In this document: piece by piece, positions 1 through 6,622 of the stretch
How positions within the stretch are numbered: the stretch's first letter is position 1
Layout of the letters: every line of letters begins with the position of its first letter
From: Planctomycetota bacterium
GTDB lineage: Bacteria; Planctomycetota; Phycisphaerae; Sedimentisphaerales; Anaerohalosphaeraceae
Length of the DNA stretch: 10,641 nt
Direction of reading: 5' to 3'
Assembly (NCBI GenBank): GCA_030637065.1
Contig: DAOVVQ010000127.1
Span: 1 to 10,641, forward strand
Notes under the pieces: generated by a model
The model's input: only the letters and a program-made list of their open reading frames with translations
Told to the model about the DNA's origin: nothing
Database searches by the model: none
Position numbers and translations under genes: made by a program

Positions 1-1077
1 GGGTCTTTTGCAAAAGAAAAGCTGGCATCTATCTTTGTCCGCCCGGTAAAACTGTATTTCAGTGCATCCCTGCGCGAGCAATGGCTCCGCGATATGGCAA
101 GCGAAGGGCAAAAGAAACACATTTTGACGGACGAGGATGCCGATACGATCCTGTCGCAAATGAGCGAACCGTATATTCAGAAGTATCTCGTCAGCCTGGT
201 CGTTCATCTTTTGACGCTTCCGGTTACCCAAATCGTTTCTGTGGCAGTGGCGTGGCTATACGTAAGGAACCATCCGGAGCTTACGAAGACGGAGGCGGGA
301 CTGGCGGTCGGAGGTATTCTTGTGCTTTTCCAGATCACGCCCATCTCTCCGGGGTCTATATGTCGCGGGCTTTGGACACTGTTTATGGTTATCAAGGATC
401 GGGACTTTAAGAATTATAACATTGCGATTTCCCTGTCTTTCTTAAAGTATGTAGGTTATCTCGCCTTTCCGATCCAGATGGCGAATCATTATCCTGCGAT
501 GGCGCGGTTTATGGCGAGCCACTGGGCGACGGATGCGATCCATATTGTTCCGGTCTTCGGTGAGCGCGGGGCTTTGTTAGAACATTGGGTATTTTGTCTG
601 TTCTATAACTGGCCCTTGACCGTCCGGCGCCGGATGGCTAAGCGCAGGGAGCTTCGTTTGTCGCAGGGGCCGCGATACTGGCACGTTGGTCTCGTTGCGA
701 TCGGGGCTGTGGGGATATTTGGCGCGGTTGAGTATCTGCATCTGAGAGAACCATGGATGCCATCTGAGTTTTTGGGTTTGCGGCAGATATGGTGGCTTGC
801 ATTTTTGCTGCCGTTTACCTGCGGGTCGGTGACGGCATTAGGCTGCGGCGGTGCGGTGATGTATAAGAGGATAATCGCGGGGGCCTTTTGTGGTGCGTCG
901 ATAGGGCTGTTGAGCGTGCTGGCCAGTGTGATCCTGGGCCGGCAGATGGGTGCTGCCGAGATCACCGTCGCCTCAGCCGGCCTTATGTGCGTGTGGCGGG
1001 TTTTTGCCTTTACGGTCTTTTCGACGATCGGGGCGATATTTGCCGAGCTTAAACTTCCGGACCCGGATTTGGGGTAA
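1..1077 (+). CDS. Multi-pass membrane protein of unknown function, 3' part only
   Basis: The reading frame is open from base 1 to a TAA at 1075-1077 (358 codons visible), so the gene starts upstream. The first in-frame ATG, at 94, is probably internal because the 31 codons before it read like ordinary protein. The visible part begins with a basic/amphipathic stretch and an acidic helix (about residues 41-58). About seven or eight hydrophobic segments follow, roughly at residues 62-88, 99-116, 140-160, 190-207, 227-245, 261-287, 291-312 and 321-349. Well-ordered, probably conserved short motifs are TPISPGS (about 113-119), YLAFPIQ (about 153-159), HWATDAIHIVPVFGE (about 174-188) and LFYNWPLTVRRRM (about 200-212). 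A cytosolic basic patch follows the last. I do not recognise the family. It may be the membrane half of a larger protein with an N-terminal domain outside the window. The 273-base gap downstream suggests it ends its own transcription unit. Real coding status is very likely; function is unknown. Confidence 0.85.
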   Translation, partial: GSFAKEKLASIFVRPVKLYFSASLREQWLRDMASEGQKKHILTDEDADTILSQMSEPYIQKYLVSLVVHLLTLPVTQIVSVAVAWLYVRNHPELTKTEAGLAVGGILVLFQITPISPGSICRGLWTLFMVIKDRDFKNYNIAISLSFLKYVGYLAFPIQMANHYPAMARFMASHWATDAIHIVPVFGERGALLEHWVFCLFYNWPLTVRRRMAKRRELRLSQGPRYWHVGLVAIGAVGIFGAVEYLHLREPWMPSEFLGLRQIWWLAFLLPFTCGSVTALGCGGAVMYKRIIAGAFCGASIGLLSVLASVILGRQMGAAEITVASAGLMCVWRVFAFTVFSTIGAIFAELKLPDPDLG

Positions 1078-1350
1078 AGGCGGGCTTTGGCGGCGAAAAT
1101 GTCGTTTGGGGGCGGCTGGGAGGAGTTTTTTTGGCTGAAAAGGCTTGATTTTGGCATCATGGGGGTGTATTTTATCTTTCCTGCGGGGTTTAGGGCTTGT
1201 CAAATTTGCCGGTTTGTGCGAGAATACGGCGATACGGATTTATATTGGTTTTGCTTTGGGATCTCGCGATTTTTGCGGGCGTGTATTCGGGCCTGCGGCG
1301 AAGATTCGATTTATAGTACGTAAACTTTTATCTTTCGGAGTGACGGAAAA
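1078..1350. other. Intergenic region between the membrane-protein gene and the operon
   Basis: This is the only sizeable non-coding gap in the window (273 bases). I see no convincing rho-independent terminator after the TAA at 1075-1077: the run of seven T at 1126-1132 has no GC-rich stem directly before it. A G-rich patch at about 1105-1125 could form only a weak two-layer quadruplex. A promoter candidate lies at 1197-1225. A second possible -10 hexamer, TATAGT (1312-1317, five of six consensus bases), has no good -35. Short open frames cross the gap (1087-1323 and 1145-1447) but show no protein-like pattern or ribosome site, so I do not call them genes. Confidence 0.6.
1197..1225 (+). promoter_or_regulatory. 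Candidate sigma-70-type promoter for the 1351-onward operon
   Basis: TTGTCA (1197-1202, five of six bases of TTGACA) is followed after 17 bases by GAGAAT (1220-1225, four of six of TATAAT). Transcription would start near 1232, giving a 5' leader of about 119 bases before the ATG at 1351. It lies in the one long gap upstream of ten co-directional genes, which is where the operon promoter should be. It was found by eye; the start site is not proven. Confidence 0.45.
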
Positions 1351-2106
1351 ATGGCTAACAGCTATAGTTCGCTGTGCGACGATTTTTATGTCGACATGCT
1401 GGTCAATACCGAGCTTGACCTTCCGGTGGAGCGCGACACGATCCTGAGTTTTTTCGAGCGGATCGAGAAGCAGTTCCCCGGTATGGGTAACTTTTCGCGC
1501 AAAGACAGCGGCGATTTCTGTCTCGAAGAGGACCGCCAGGGCGAGCGGTACCGGTGGGTGACGCTGGAGCTTGACCGCATCTGTGCCGGCTGTGCCAACG
1601 CAAACGAGATGGAAGACGCGTATTCCCTCCAGCAGTTGGTGCTGGAACTGGCTCCTTATATGTTAGGGGTCAATCATCTGGATATCGATTCGCTCGATGT
1701 GACGTTTACGATGGATTTTGACTACCGGGGCAATCATGACGAACTCATTGCCGACGCGATGTTCGGCTCGACCCCGTTTAGCAGTCTCGTCGATATGCCC
1801 GGCGCCAAGGCCATCGGTTTTTCGCCTTCGGCGATAATTGCGATAAGCCCCGACTGCCGGACTCAGGCGAGGATCGCCCTGGAGTCGAGAACGAGCATCT
1901 ATGAGGTGAGGAACCAGAAGTACAAATCCGACGAGCCGATCAGCCTTTATTTTACGATTCGTCGCTATCCCAAGCCCAATGAGCGGTTTGACGCGGTAAA
2001 ATCGTTTGCCGAGCAGTGCGTGATGGCCGAGGAGTTGATGGCGGAAAAGATAGTTCCGAATTTTGTTCAACCGCTTGTCAGTGCGATCGCCCAGCGGCGG
2101 AGATAA
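1351..2106 (+). CDS. Conserved-looking soluble protein of unknown function (251 aa)
   Basis: I do not recognise this protein. It has no signal peptide or membrane segment and is acidic in its N-terminal half, which suggests a cytosolic location. The first 40 residues look helical. Residues 65-80 (RYRWVTLELDRICAG) lead into a single CxxC pair (Cys78, Cys81). Residues 110-125 (DIDSLDVTFTMDFDYR) look like beta strands. Residues 153-190 alternate hydrophobic and charged residues as in a mixed alpha/beta fold, and residues 197-207 (ISLYFTIRRYP) look like another strand. One CxxC alone is not enough for a zinc site. The ATG at 1351 is preceded by CGGAG (1336-1340) at ten bases, the best Shine-Dalgarno-like site nearby. 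The gene is first in the presumed operon, 34 bases before the next unknown gene and upstream of purA. A housekeeping or regulatory role tied to its neighbours is possible but only a guess. Confidence 0.85.
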   Translation: MANSYSSLCDDFYVDMLVNTELDLPVERDTILSFFERIEKQFPGMGNFSRKDSGDFCLEEDRQGERYRWVTLELDRICAGCANANEMEDAYSLQQLVLELAPYMLGVNHLDIDSLDVTFTMDFDYRGNHDELIADAMFGSTPFSSLVDMPGAKAIGFSPSAIIAISPDCRTQARIALESRTSIYEVRNQKYKSDEPISLYFTIRRYPKPNERFDAVKSFAEQCVMAEELMAEKIVPNFVQPLVSAIAQRRR

Positions 2107-2140
2107 CAAGGAATAATATCCGAAGAAAGAGAAGATTCCG

Positions 2141-2599
2141 ATGGCAATTGAAGCTCCTTTGGGCAAATACAACAAGACGAACGTAAAGATCTTTATCGTG
2201 GCATTGTTGGGTCTGGCGATCTGGTTTGCTTATGACGGATATTTCAACCAGACGTTTATCGACAAATACACCGACAGCGACGGGGCGATGGAAGGGACGT
2301 TGGTTTTCAATCGGAAAGCCCCGCCTTTTCTTATTGTCGGCGCCGTTGTTCTTGGGGCATATTACTTTGCGATAAGTAAAAAGAAGGTCGTAGCCGATGA
2401 CCAAAGTCTTATCACGTGCAAGGTGACTATCGACTATGACAGGATCGAGGCTATCGACAAGACACATTTCGACTCGAAGGGGTATTTTATTGTAATGTAC
2501 AAGGACGGACAGGATAAGGACTGTCGGCTTAAGCTCAGCGACCGGACGTATGACAACCTGTCTGCGATTCTTGACGAACTGATCGCCCGGATAACCTGA
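2141..2599 (+). CDS. Two-helix membrane protein with a possible PH-like C-terminal domain (152 aa)
   Basis: The family is not recognised. The order of parts is: a short cytosolic N-terminus with basic residues (Lys9, Lys12, Lys16), a first membrane helix at about 15-31, a 30-residue loop, a second helix at about 62-78, and a basic stop at SKKK (79-82). A soluble domain follows at about 85-152. This last part has several short beta-type stretches (CKVTIDYDRIEAIDK, GYFIVMYKDG, CRLKLSD) and then one amphipathic helix (139-151). That is the layout of small bacterial PH-like domains found behind two transmembrane helices; the PH assignment is inference from pattern only. The positive-inside rule puts both termini in the cytosol and the loop (NQTFIDKYTD and beyond) outside. 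The gene lies between the 251-aa unknown gene and purA, 47 bases before the latter. A purine-rich AAAGAGAAG stretch before the ATG is a weak ribosome site. Confidence 0.85.
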   Translation: MAIEAPLGKYNKTNVKIFIVALLGLAIWFAYDGYFNQTFIDKYTDSDGAMEGTLVFNRKAPPFLIVGAVVLGAYYFAISKKKVVADDQSLITCKVTIDYDRIEAIDKTHFDSKGYFIVMYKDGQDKDCRLKLSDRTYDNLSAILDELIARIT

Positions 2600-2646
2600 T
2601 CGGGGCGGCTTACGAAACATCATCAGCAATTAAGGTCTATGCGGAA

Positions 2647-3924
2647 ATGAATTATTGTGTTGTGGGATTACAGTGGGGCGACGAGGGCAAGGGCAAGGTT
2701 GTCGACATTCTTGCCGGCGATTGCGATATGGTTGTTCGCTACAGCGGCGGCGCCAACGCCGGCCATACGGTCATCATAGGCGACGAGAAGTTCGCCCTCC
2801 ATATCATGCCGAGCGGTGCGGTCCGCGGAGATACGGATTGTGTTATCGCCAACGGCGTGGTGCTCGACCCGGAGGTTTTGACCGGTGAGCTCGATGGCCT
2901 CAGCGAAAGAAACATATCTATGACGGGCAGGCTCTTTATAAGCCAGAACGCCCACGTCGTGCTGGATTCTCACAAGACCGAGGACAAACTCCGCGAAGAA
3001 TCGTTAGGCAAGAGCAAGATAGGGACGACGGCACGGGGGATAGGGCCTTGCTACGCCGATAAGGTTGGCAGGAGCTACGCGGTGCGAATGGCCGATTTTC
3101 GGGACCTGGCGGCACTGAAAGAAAAGATCGGGCGGATAGTTGCCTATAAGAACAAGGTCTTCGGCGCCCTTTATAAGGCTGAGGCGATCAGTGCCGATGC
3201 TATATTTGAAAAATGCAGGGCTTTCAGCGAAACGCTGTCTCCGTACGTATGCGATACGACCGAGCTTTTGCACAAGTCGCTCGATGCCGGCAAGAATATC
3301 CTTTTCGAAGGGGCCCAGGGGGCGCTATTGGACCTGGATCACGGTACGTTTCCGTTTGTGACGAGTTCCAACTCCAGTGCGTTGGGGCTGGGTGCCGGCT
3401 GCGGCGTTCCTCCGCAAAAGATCGACAAGTTCGTCGGGCTGGTGAAGGCCTATACCACGAGAGTCGGGGCCGGGCCGTTTCCTTCCGAGCAGGACAATGA
3501 GATTGGCGATAAGATTCGCGAGAAGGGCCATGAATACGGAACGACGACGGGTCGTCCGCGGAGATGCGGCTGGTTCGACGCGGTGGCGGTTTCGTACACC
3601 GCGCAGCTTGGCGGGATAAACGAGATAGCGATGATGCACCTCGACACGCTTGCCGGCATGGATGAGTTGAAGATTTGCCGTGCCTACCGGCTTGGCGATC
3701 GCGAGGTTACGTTTTTCCCCGCTGACGTAAAGGAGCTTTCGTCGGTGGAGTGTGTATATGAAACAGCCGCCGGATGGGATGAGGATCTGTCGGGCGTGAC
3801 GAATTATGAGGACCTTCCGAAGAACACGCGCGATTACATCCAGATGATCGAAGATATTGTCAAGGTCAGGATATCGATCGTCGGTGTCGGCCCGAAACGC
3901 AGCCAGGCGATTTTCAGGGATTAA
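2647..3924 (+). CDS. purA: Adenylosuccinate synthetase
   Basis: PurA joins IMP and aspartate at the cost of GTP to form adenylosuccinate, the first committed step to AMP, in the cytosol. The 425-residue length is normal for the family. The N-terminal phosphate-binding loop GDEGKGK (residues 11-17) holds the catalytic Asp12. His40 in NAGHT is the second catalytic residue. The IMP-binding stretch IGTTARGIGP, the conserved TTTGRPRRCGWFD block and the C-terminal GVGPKRS block are all present, so the enzyme should be active. The ATG at 2647 starts directly at the conserved first strand (residues 3-8), leaving no room for a later start. AAGG at 2632-2635 is a weak, distant ribosome site. A three-codon frame (ATG CGG AAA TGA, 2639-2650) overlaps the start. 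The gene follows two unknown genes and precedes uppS by 62 bases. A link to the PgpH-like enzyme through adenine nucleotides is conceivable but unproven. Confidence 0.98.
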   Translation: MNYCVVGLQWGDEGKGKVVDILAGDCDMVVRYSGGANAGHTVIIGDEKFALHIMPSGAVRGDTDCVIANGVVLDPEVLTGELDGLSERNISMTGRLFISQNAHVVLDSHKTEDKLREESLGKSKIGTTARGIGPCYADKVGRSYAVRMADFRDLAALKEKIGRIVAYKNKVFGALYKAEAISADAIFEKCRAFSETLSPYVCDTTELLHKSLDAGKNILFEGAQGALLDLDHGTFPFVTSSNSSALGLGAGCGVPPQKIDKFVGLVKAYTTRVGAGPFPSEQDNEIGDKIREKGHEYGTTTGRPRRCGWFDAVAVSYTAQLGGINEIAMMHLDTLAGMDELKICRAYRLGDREVTFFPADVKELSSVECVYETAAGWDEDLSGVTNYEDLPKNTRDYIQMIEDIVKVRISIVGVGPKRSQAIFRD

Positions 3925-3974
3925 CGGTTATCAAACTTAGTGATTGTTGCGGACTGGATCGCTTACGTTTAATT

Positions 3975-3981
3975 GAAGGTG
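3975..3981 (+). promoter_or_regulatory. Ribosome binding site that supports the TTG start of uppS
   Basis: GAAGGTG ends five bases before the TTG at 3987; its AAGG core lies seven bases upstream. No in-frame ATG exists before the catalytic MDGNGRW motif, so this site decides the start. Confidence 0.6.
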
Positions 3982-3986
3982 CCAGA

Positions 3987-4763
3987 TTGAGTCAGAGTTT
4001 TGAAGAAAAACGCCAGCAGACCGCCGACCGCCTGGGTATTGACCCTAACAGCATACCCCGGCACATCGCGGTTATTATGGACGGCAACGGGAGATGGGCT
4101 CAGAAACAGGGCCTGTCGAGGTATCGCGGGCACGAACAGGGCGGCAAGACCGTCGAGGATGTCGCCTTGTACTGCGTGGCTCTTGGCATCGAGTATCTGA
4201 CGCTGTATTCGTTCAGCGTGGAGAACTGGAAGCGTCCCCGCGAGGAAGTCGATTTTCTGATGTATCTTTATTCCAGGTACCTTGAGGGCATCAGGCCGAT
4301 ACTGATGGAGAATAATGTCAGGCTCCTCCATGTCGGCAGCAAGGAGCGGCTTCCCCAGATGGTGCTCGACAGCCTGCATGAGACGATGGAAATTACCGGG
4401 AAAAATGACGGGATGGTGCTGGGGCTGGCACTTAATTACGGCGCGCGGACCGAGATCGTCGAGGCGACCAAAAAGATCGCGGCAGAGTATAAGAGCGGCG
4501 AACTTGAACTTGACGATATCGATATAGACTGCCTTGCCGGACATCTCTATACCGCCGGCTGGCCGGACCCGGAGCTTTTGATACGCACGTCCGGTGAACT
4601 ACGGTTCAGCAATTTTCTTCTGTGGCAGATATCTTATTCGGAATTCTATGTTACAGAGACGCTTTGGCCCGATTTCAGCAGGGACGATCTTGACGAGGCG
4701 ATCAAGACATATTCGGGCAGGTCCCGTCGCTTCGGTGACATCACATCGCAACCAGCAAGTTAG
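3987..4763 (+). CDS. uppS: Undecaprenyl diphosphate synthase (cis-prenyltransferase)
   Basis: UppS adds eight isopentenyl units in cis to farnesyl diphosphate, giving the C55 lipid carrier for peptidoglycan and other envelope polymers. It acts at the inner face of the cytoplasmic membrane. The 258-residue length is typical. The first signature HIAVIMDGNGRWA carries the catalytic Asp32 (Asp26 in the E. coli enzyme). TLYSFSVENWKRP (residues 72-84) is the second conserved block. RTSGELRFSNFLLWQ (200-214) with Arg200 and Arg206 binds the diphosphate, and Glu219 in SYSEFY matches the metal-binding Glu. The C-terminal GRSRRFG closes the domain. The start is TTG: the only earlier in-frame choice is non-coding, and the first ATG lies inside the catalytic motif. 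cdsA follows after 14 bases, a common pairing. The isoprenoid gene dxr, often next to this pair in other bacteria, is not in the window. Confidence 0.97.
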   Translation: MSQSFEEKRQQTADRLGIDPNSIPRHIAVIMDGNGRWAQKQGLSRYRGHEQGGKTVEDVALYCVALGIEYLTLYSFSVENWKRPREEVDFLMYLYSRYLEGIRPILMENNVRLLHVGSKERLPQMVLDSLHETMEITGKNDGMVLGLALNYGARTEIVEATKKIAAEYKSGELELDDIDIDCLAGHLYTAGWPDPELLIRTSGELRFSNFLLWQISYSEFYVTETLWPDFSRDDLDEAIKTYSGRSRRFGDITSQPAS

Positions 4764-4777
4764 ATTCAGAAACGGCC

Positions 4778-5659
4778 ATGCTTAAACACAGATTGCTTTT
4801 CGGAACGTTGATGATCTTGTTCTTTGTGGGCCTGTGCTTATTAGACGGCCATCTGGACGGTTCACTGACCGATTCAGCCAGCGACAAACCCATACAGGCG
4901 AGCATCTTCTGTTTGCTGATCGCGCTGGTGACGATCCCAGCCCAACTTGAATTCGCCGCCCTCGTCGATAAGACCGGGATGCACGTCTTTAAGCCGGTAA
5001 CGATCGCCGGATCGGTGCTGCTTGCGACGGGTTGGTACTGGCAACAGTTTTATTCTTCACAGGCGGGCGAGGTTTTCCGGTTCCATCTCTTCTACATCCT
5101 TCTTGTCTCGGTTCTTTGCCTGTTTGGGGTTTTCATATACCAGGCGCGTCGTTTCGGGACGAGCAAGGTGGTTGAAAACTGCGGGGTCAGCTTTTTCTCG
5201 ATCTTTTACCTCGGCATGTTGGGCGGATTTTCGTTGGCGGTTCGGGTGGACTTTGGTGTGTGGGGGCTCTTGATGTTCATTTTCACCGTAAAGTCTTCTG
5301 ACATAGGGGCTTACACGATTGGCAGGCTGTTTGGCCGCCATAAATTTTCTCCGAAGATAAGCCCGAAAAAGACATGGGAGGGGCTTGCTGGAGCGGTGCT
5401 TTTCGCGTCAATTGTCTCTGTATTGTTCTCGGTTTGTTGTGGTATAATGTCGTGGCAGCTGGGGATCGTATTCGGTGCGGTTTGCGCCTATACGGGCCAG
5501 CTTGGCGATTTGGCTGAATCGATGATAAAACGCAGCGCCGGGCAGAAGGATTCGTCTGACCGCGTGCCGGGATTCGGCGGGGTACTGGATATCATAGATT
5601 CGCCGCTGGTTGTTGCGCCGGTTGCTTATATTTTCTTTTTGCTCTCGGGAGCACGGTAA
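4778..5659 (+). CDS. cdsA: Phosphatidate cytidylyltransferase (CDP-diacylglycerol synthase)
   Basis: CdsA makes CDP-diacylglycerol from phosphatidic acid and CTP in the cytoplasmic membrane, the branch point for all major phospholipids. The 293 residues hold about seven to eight hydrophobic helices, starting at residues 8-22. Conserved blocks are SSDIGAYTIGRLFG (173-186), the basic SPKISPKKTWEG (191-202), GDLAES (243-248) and the signature SMIKRSAGQKD (248-258). These supply the two-metal active site around Asp175, Asp244 and Asp258. In the last part of the signature the usual PGHGG...DRxD reads PGFGGVLDIID: His is replaced by Phe266 and Arg by Ile272. Both aspartates (271, 274) are kept, so activity is still expected. 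I believe this variant is common in Planctomycetota, but could not check. phoH follows the TAA by six bases, so co-transcription and probably translational coupling are likely. Confidence 0.95.
   Translation: MLKHRLLFGTLMILFFVGLCLLDGHLDGSLTDSASDKPIQASIFCLLIALVTIPAQLEFAALVDKTGMHVFKPVTIAGSVLLATGWYWQQFYSSQAGEVFRFHLFYILLVSVLCLFGVFIYQARRFGTSKVVENCGVSFFSIFYLGMLGGFSLAVRVDFGVWGLLMFIFTVKSSDIGAYTIGRLFGRHKFSPKISPKKTWEGLAGAVLFASIVSVLFSVCCGIMSWQLGIVFGAVCAYTGQLGDLAESMIKRSAGQKDSSDRVPGFGGVLDIIDSPLVVAPVAYIFFLLSGAR
5440..5448 (+). promoter_or_regulatory. Possible internal extended -10 promoter upstream of phoH
   Basis: TGGTATAAT (5440-5448) is a perfect extended -10 (TGn plus TATAAT), inside cdsA and about 215 bases before phoH. 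No good -35 lies at 16-18 bases; TTGTTC at 5423-5428 has a spacer of only 14. It encodes part of cdsA (Gly222-Met224 area), so it may be chance. Confidence 0.25.
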
Positions 5660-5665
5660 GCGGAA

Positions 5666-6601
5666 ATGGAATTGAAGATCCAACTTGAATCGGATACTCA
5701 GCGGCTGGAGCTTTTTGGTCCGGCTGACAGTCATTTGCGTATACTGCGCGAGGCGTTGAAGGTGCAGATCAGCGCCCGCAACGGTAATGTAGTCATTGCC
5801 GGCGAGGAGGCGGATGTCAAGAAGACCGCCGGGATTATCGACCGTATGCAAAAACGCCTGCTCCAGCGAGGCAAGCTCAATGAGTCCGACGTAAGCGATC
5901 TGATGATGCAGGCAAAGAGCGACATAAAGCCCGGCCTGGGCGATGCGGTGGAAGTCTACTCGCCTAAGCGCATCGTCGAGCCGTTCACGCAGGGGCAGCT
6001 AAAGTACCTTGAAACCATGTTTGCAAAAGACCTTACATTTTGCACCGGTCCGGCGGGAACGGGTAAGACGTATCTTGCCGTCGCCGTAGCGGTATCGATG
6101 CTGAAGAAGCGGCAGGTCAGGAAGATCGTTCTTGTAAGACCGGCTGTCGAGGCGGGCGAAAAACTGGGTTTTCTGCCCGGCGATATGCAGGCCAAGGTCA
6201 ATCCGTATCTAAGGCCGCTGTTTGACAGCCTCGAGGATATGATGGAATTTACCCAGATGCGGAAATTCATCGAGATGGATATAATAGAGGTCATCCCGCT
6301 TGCCTTTATGCGGGGAAGGACGCTCAATGAGGCGGTGGTCATCTGCGATGAGGCCCAGAATACGTCGTCGTCGCAGATGCTGATGTTCCTGACGCGGCTG
6401 GGGCGAGGCTCGAAGATGATCATCACGGGCGATATCACCCAGATGGACCTTGAAAAAGGCCAGACCAGCGGTATGATTGACGCAAGCGGCAGGCTCAAGG
6501 GTATCGATGGAATTGGGTTCGTCGAACTCGATGACACCGATATCGTGAGGCATCGGCTGGTGCAGGATATAGTGAGTGCTTACGAAAGAACGAAGAAGTG
6601 A
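5666..6601 (+). CDS. phoH: PhoH family ATPase with N-terminal KH-like domain
   Basis: PhoH-like (YbeZ type) proteins are cytosolic P-loop ATPases. They are thought to act on RNA and are often physically and genetically tied to the endoribonuclease YbeY, whose gene lies two positions downstream. The 311-residue length is typical. Residues 1-70 form the small N-terminal domain of the family. The ATPase domain then shows Walker A GPAGTGKT (128-135, Lys134), the family block LVRPAVEAGEKLGFLPGD (156-173) and Walker B VVICDEAQN (224-232, Asp228/Glu229). The sensor-like MIITGDITQMDL (251-262) and a C-terminal DIVRHRLVQ (292-300) follow. All key residues are present. The ATG at 5666 has the same nine-base start context (GCGGAAATG) as purA. 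The 7TM-HD gene follows after 21 bases. The family's exact biological role is still poorly defined. Confidence 0.96.
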   Translation: MELKIQLESDTQRLELFGPADSHLRILREALKVQISARNGNVVIAGEEADVKKTAGIIDRMQKRLLQRGKLNESDVSDLMMQAKSDIKPGLGDAVEVYSPKRIVEPFTQGQLKYLETMFAKDLTFCTGPAGTGKTYLAVAVAVSMLKKRQVRKIVLVRPAVEAGEKLGFLPGDMQAKVNPYLRPLFDSLEDMMEFTQMRKFIEMDIIEVIPLAFMRGRTLNEAVVICDEAQNTSSSQMLMFLTRLGRGSKMIITGDITQMDLEKGQTSGMIDASGRLKGIDGIGFVELDDTDIVRHRLVQDIVSAYERTKK

Positions 6602-6622
6602 TGCAGTGACGGACTGGCATAT

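Noticed and set aside
1126..1132. Run of seven T as a rho-independent terminator for the first gene
   Set aside because: No GC-rich inverted repeat directly precedes it; the G-rich upstream strand has no C-rich partner.
603..1160. Minus-strand open frame of 185 codons opposite the first gene
   Set aside because: It is Pro/Ser/Lys-rich without hydrophobic core pattern, and opposite a convincing membrane protein frame.
1087..1447. Short plus-strand frames crossing the 1078-1350 gap (78 and 100 codons)
   Set aside because: Residue composition is random-like, there is no ribosome site, and the longer one runs into the 251-aa gene in another frame.
2084..3702. GCGATCGC octamers (near 2084-2091 and 3695-3702) as an HIP1-like repeat
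   Set aside because: Only two clear copies in 10.6 kb, both within codons, in a sequence where GATCG is common; chance is enough.
3944..3973. TTGTTG-18-TTTAAT as a promoter between purA and uppS
   Set aside because: The -35 matches only three of six bases and the start point would fall almost on the uppS ribosome site, leaving no leader.
6280..6285. TATAAT inside phoH as a promoter for the 7TM-HD gene
   Set aside because: No -35 or extended -10 accompanies it, and it is far from the next start.
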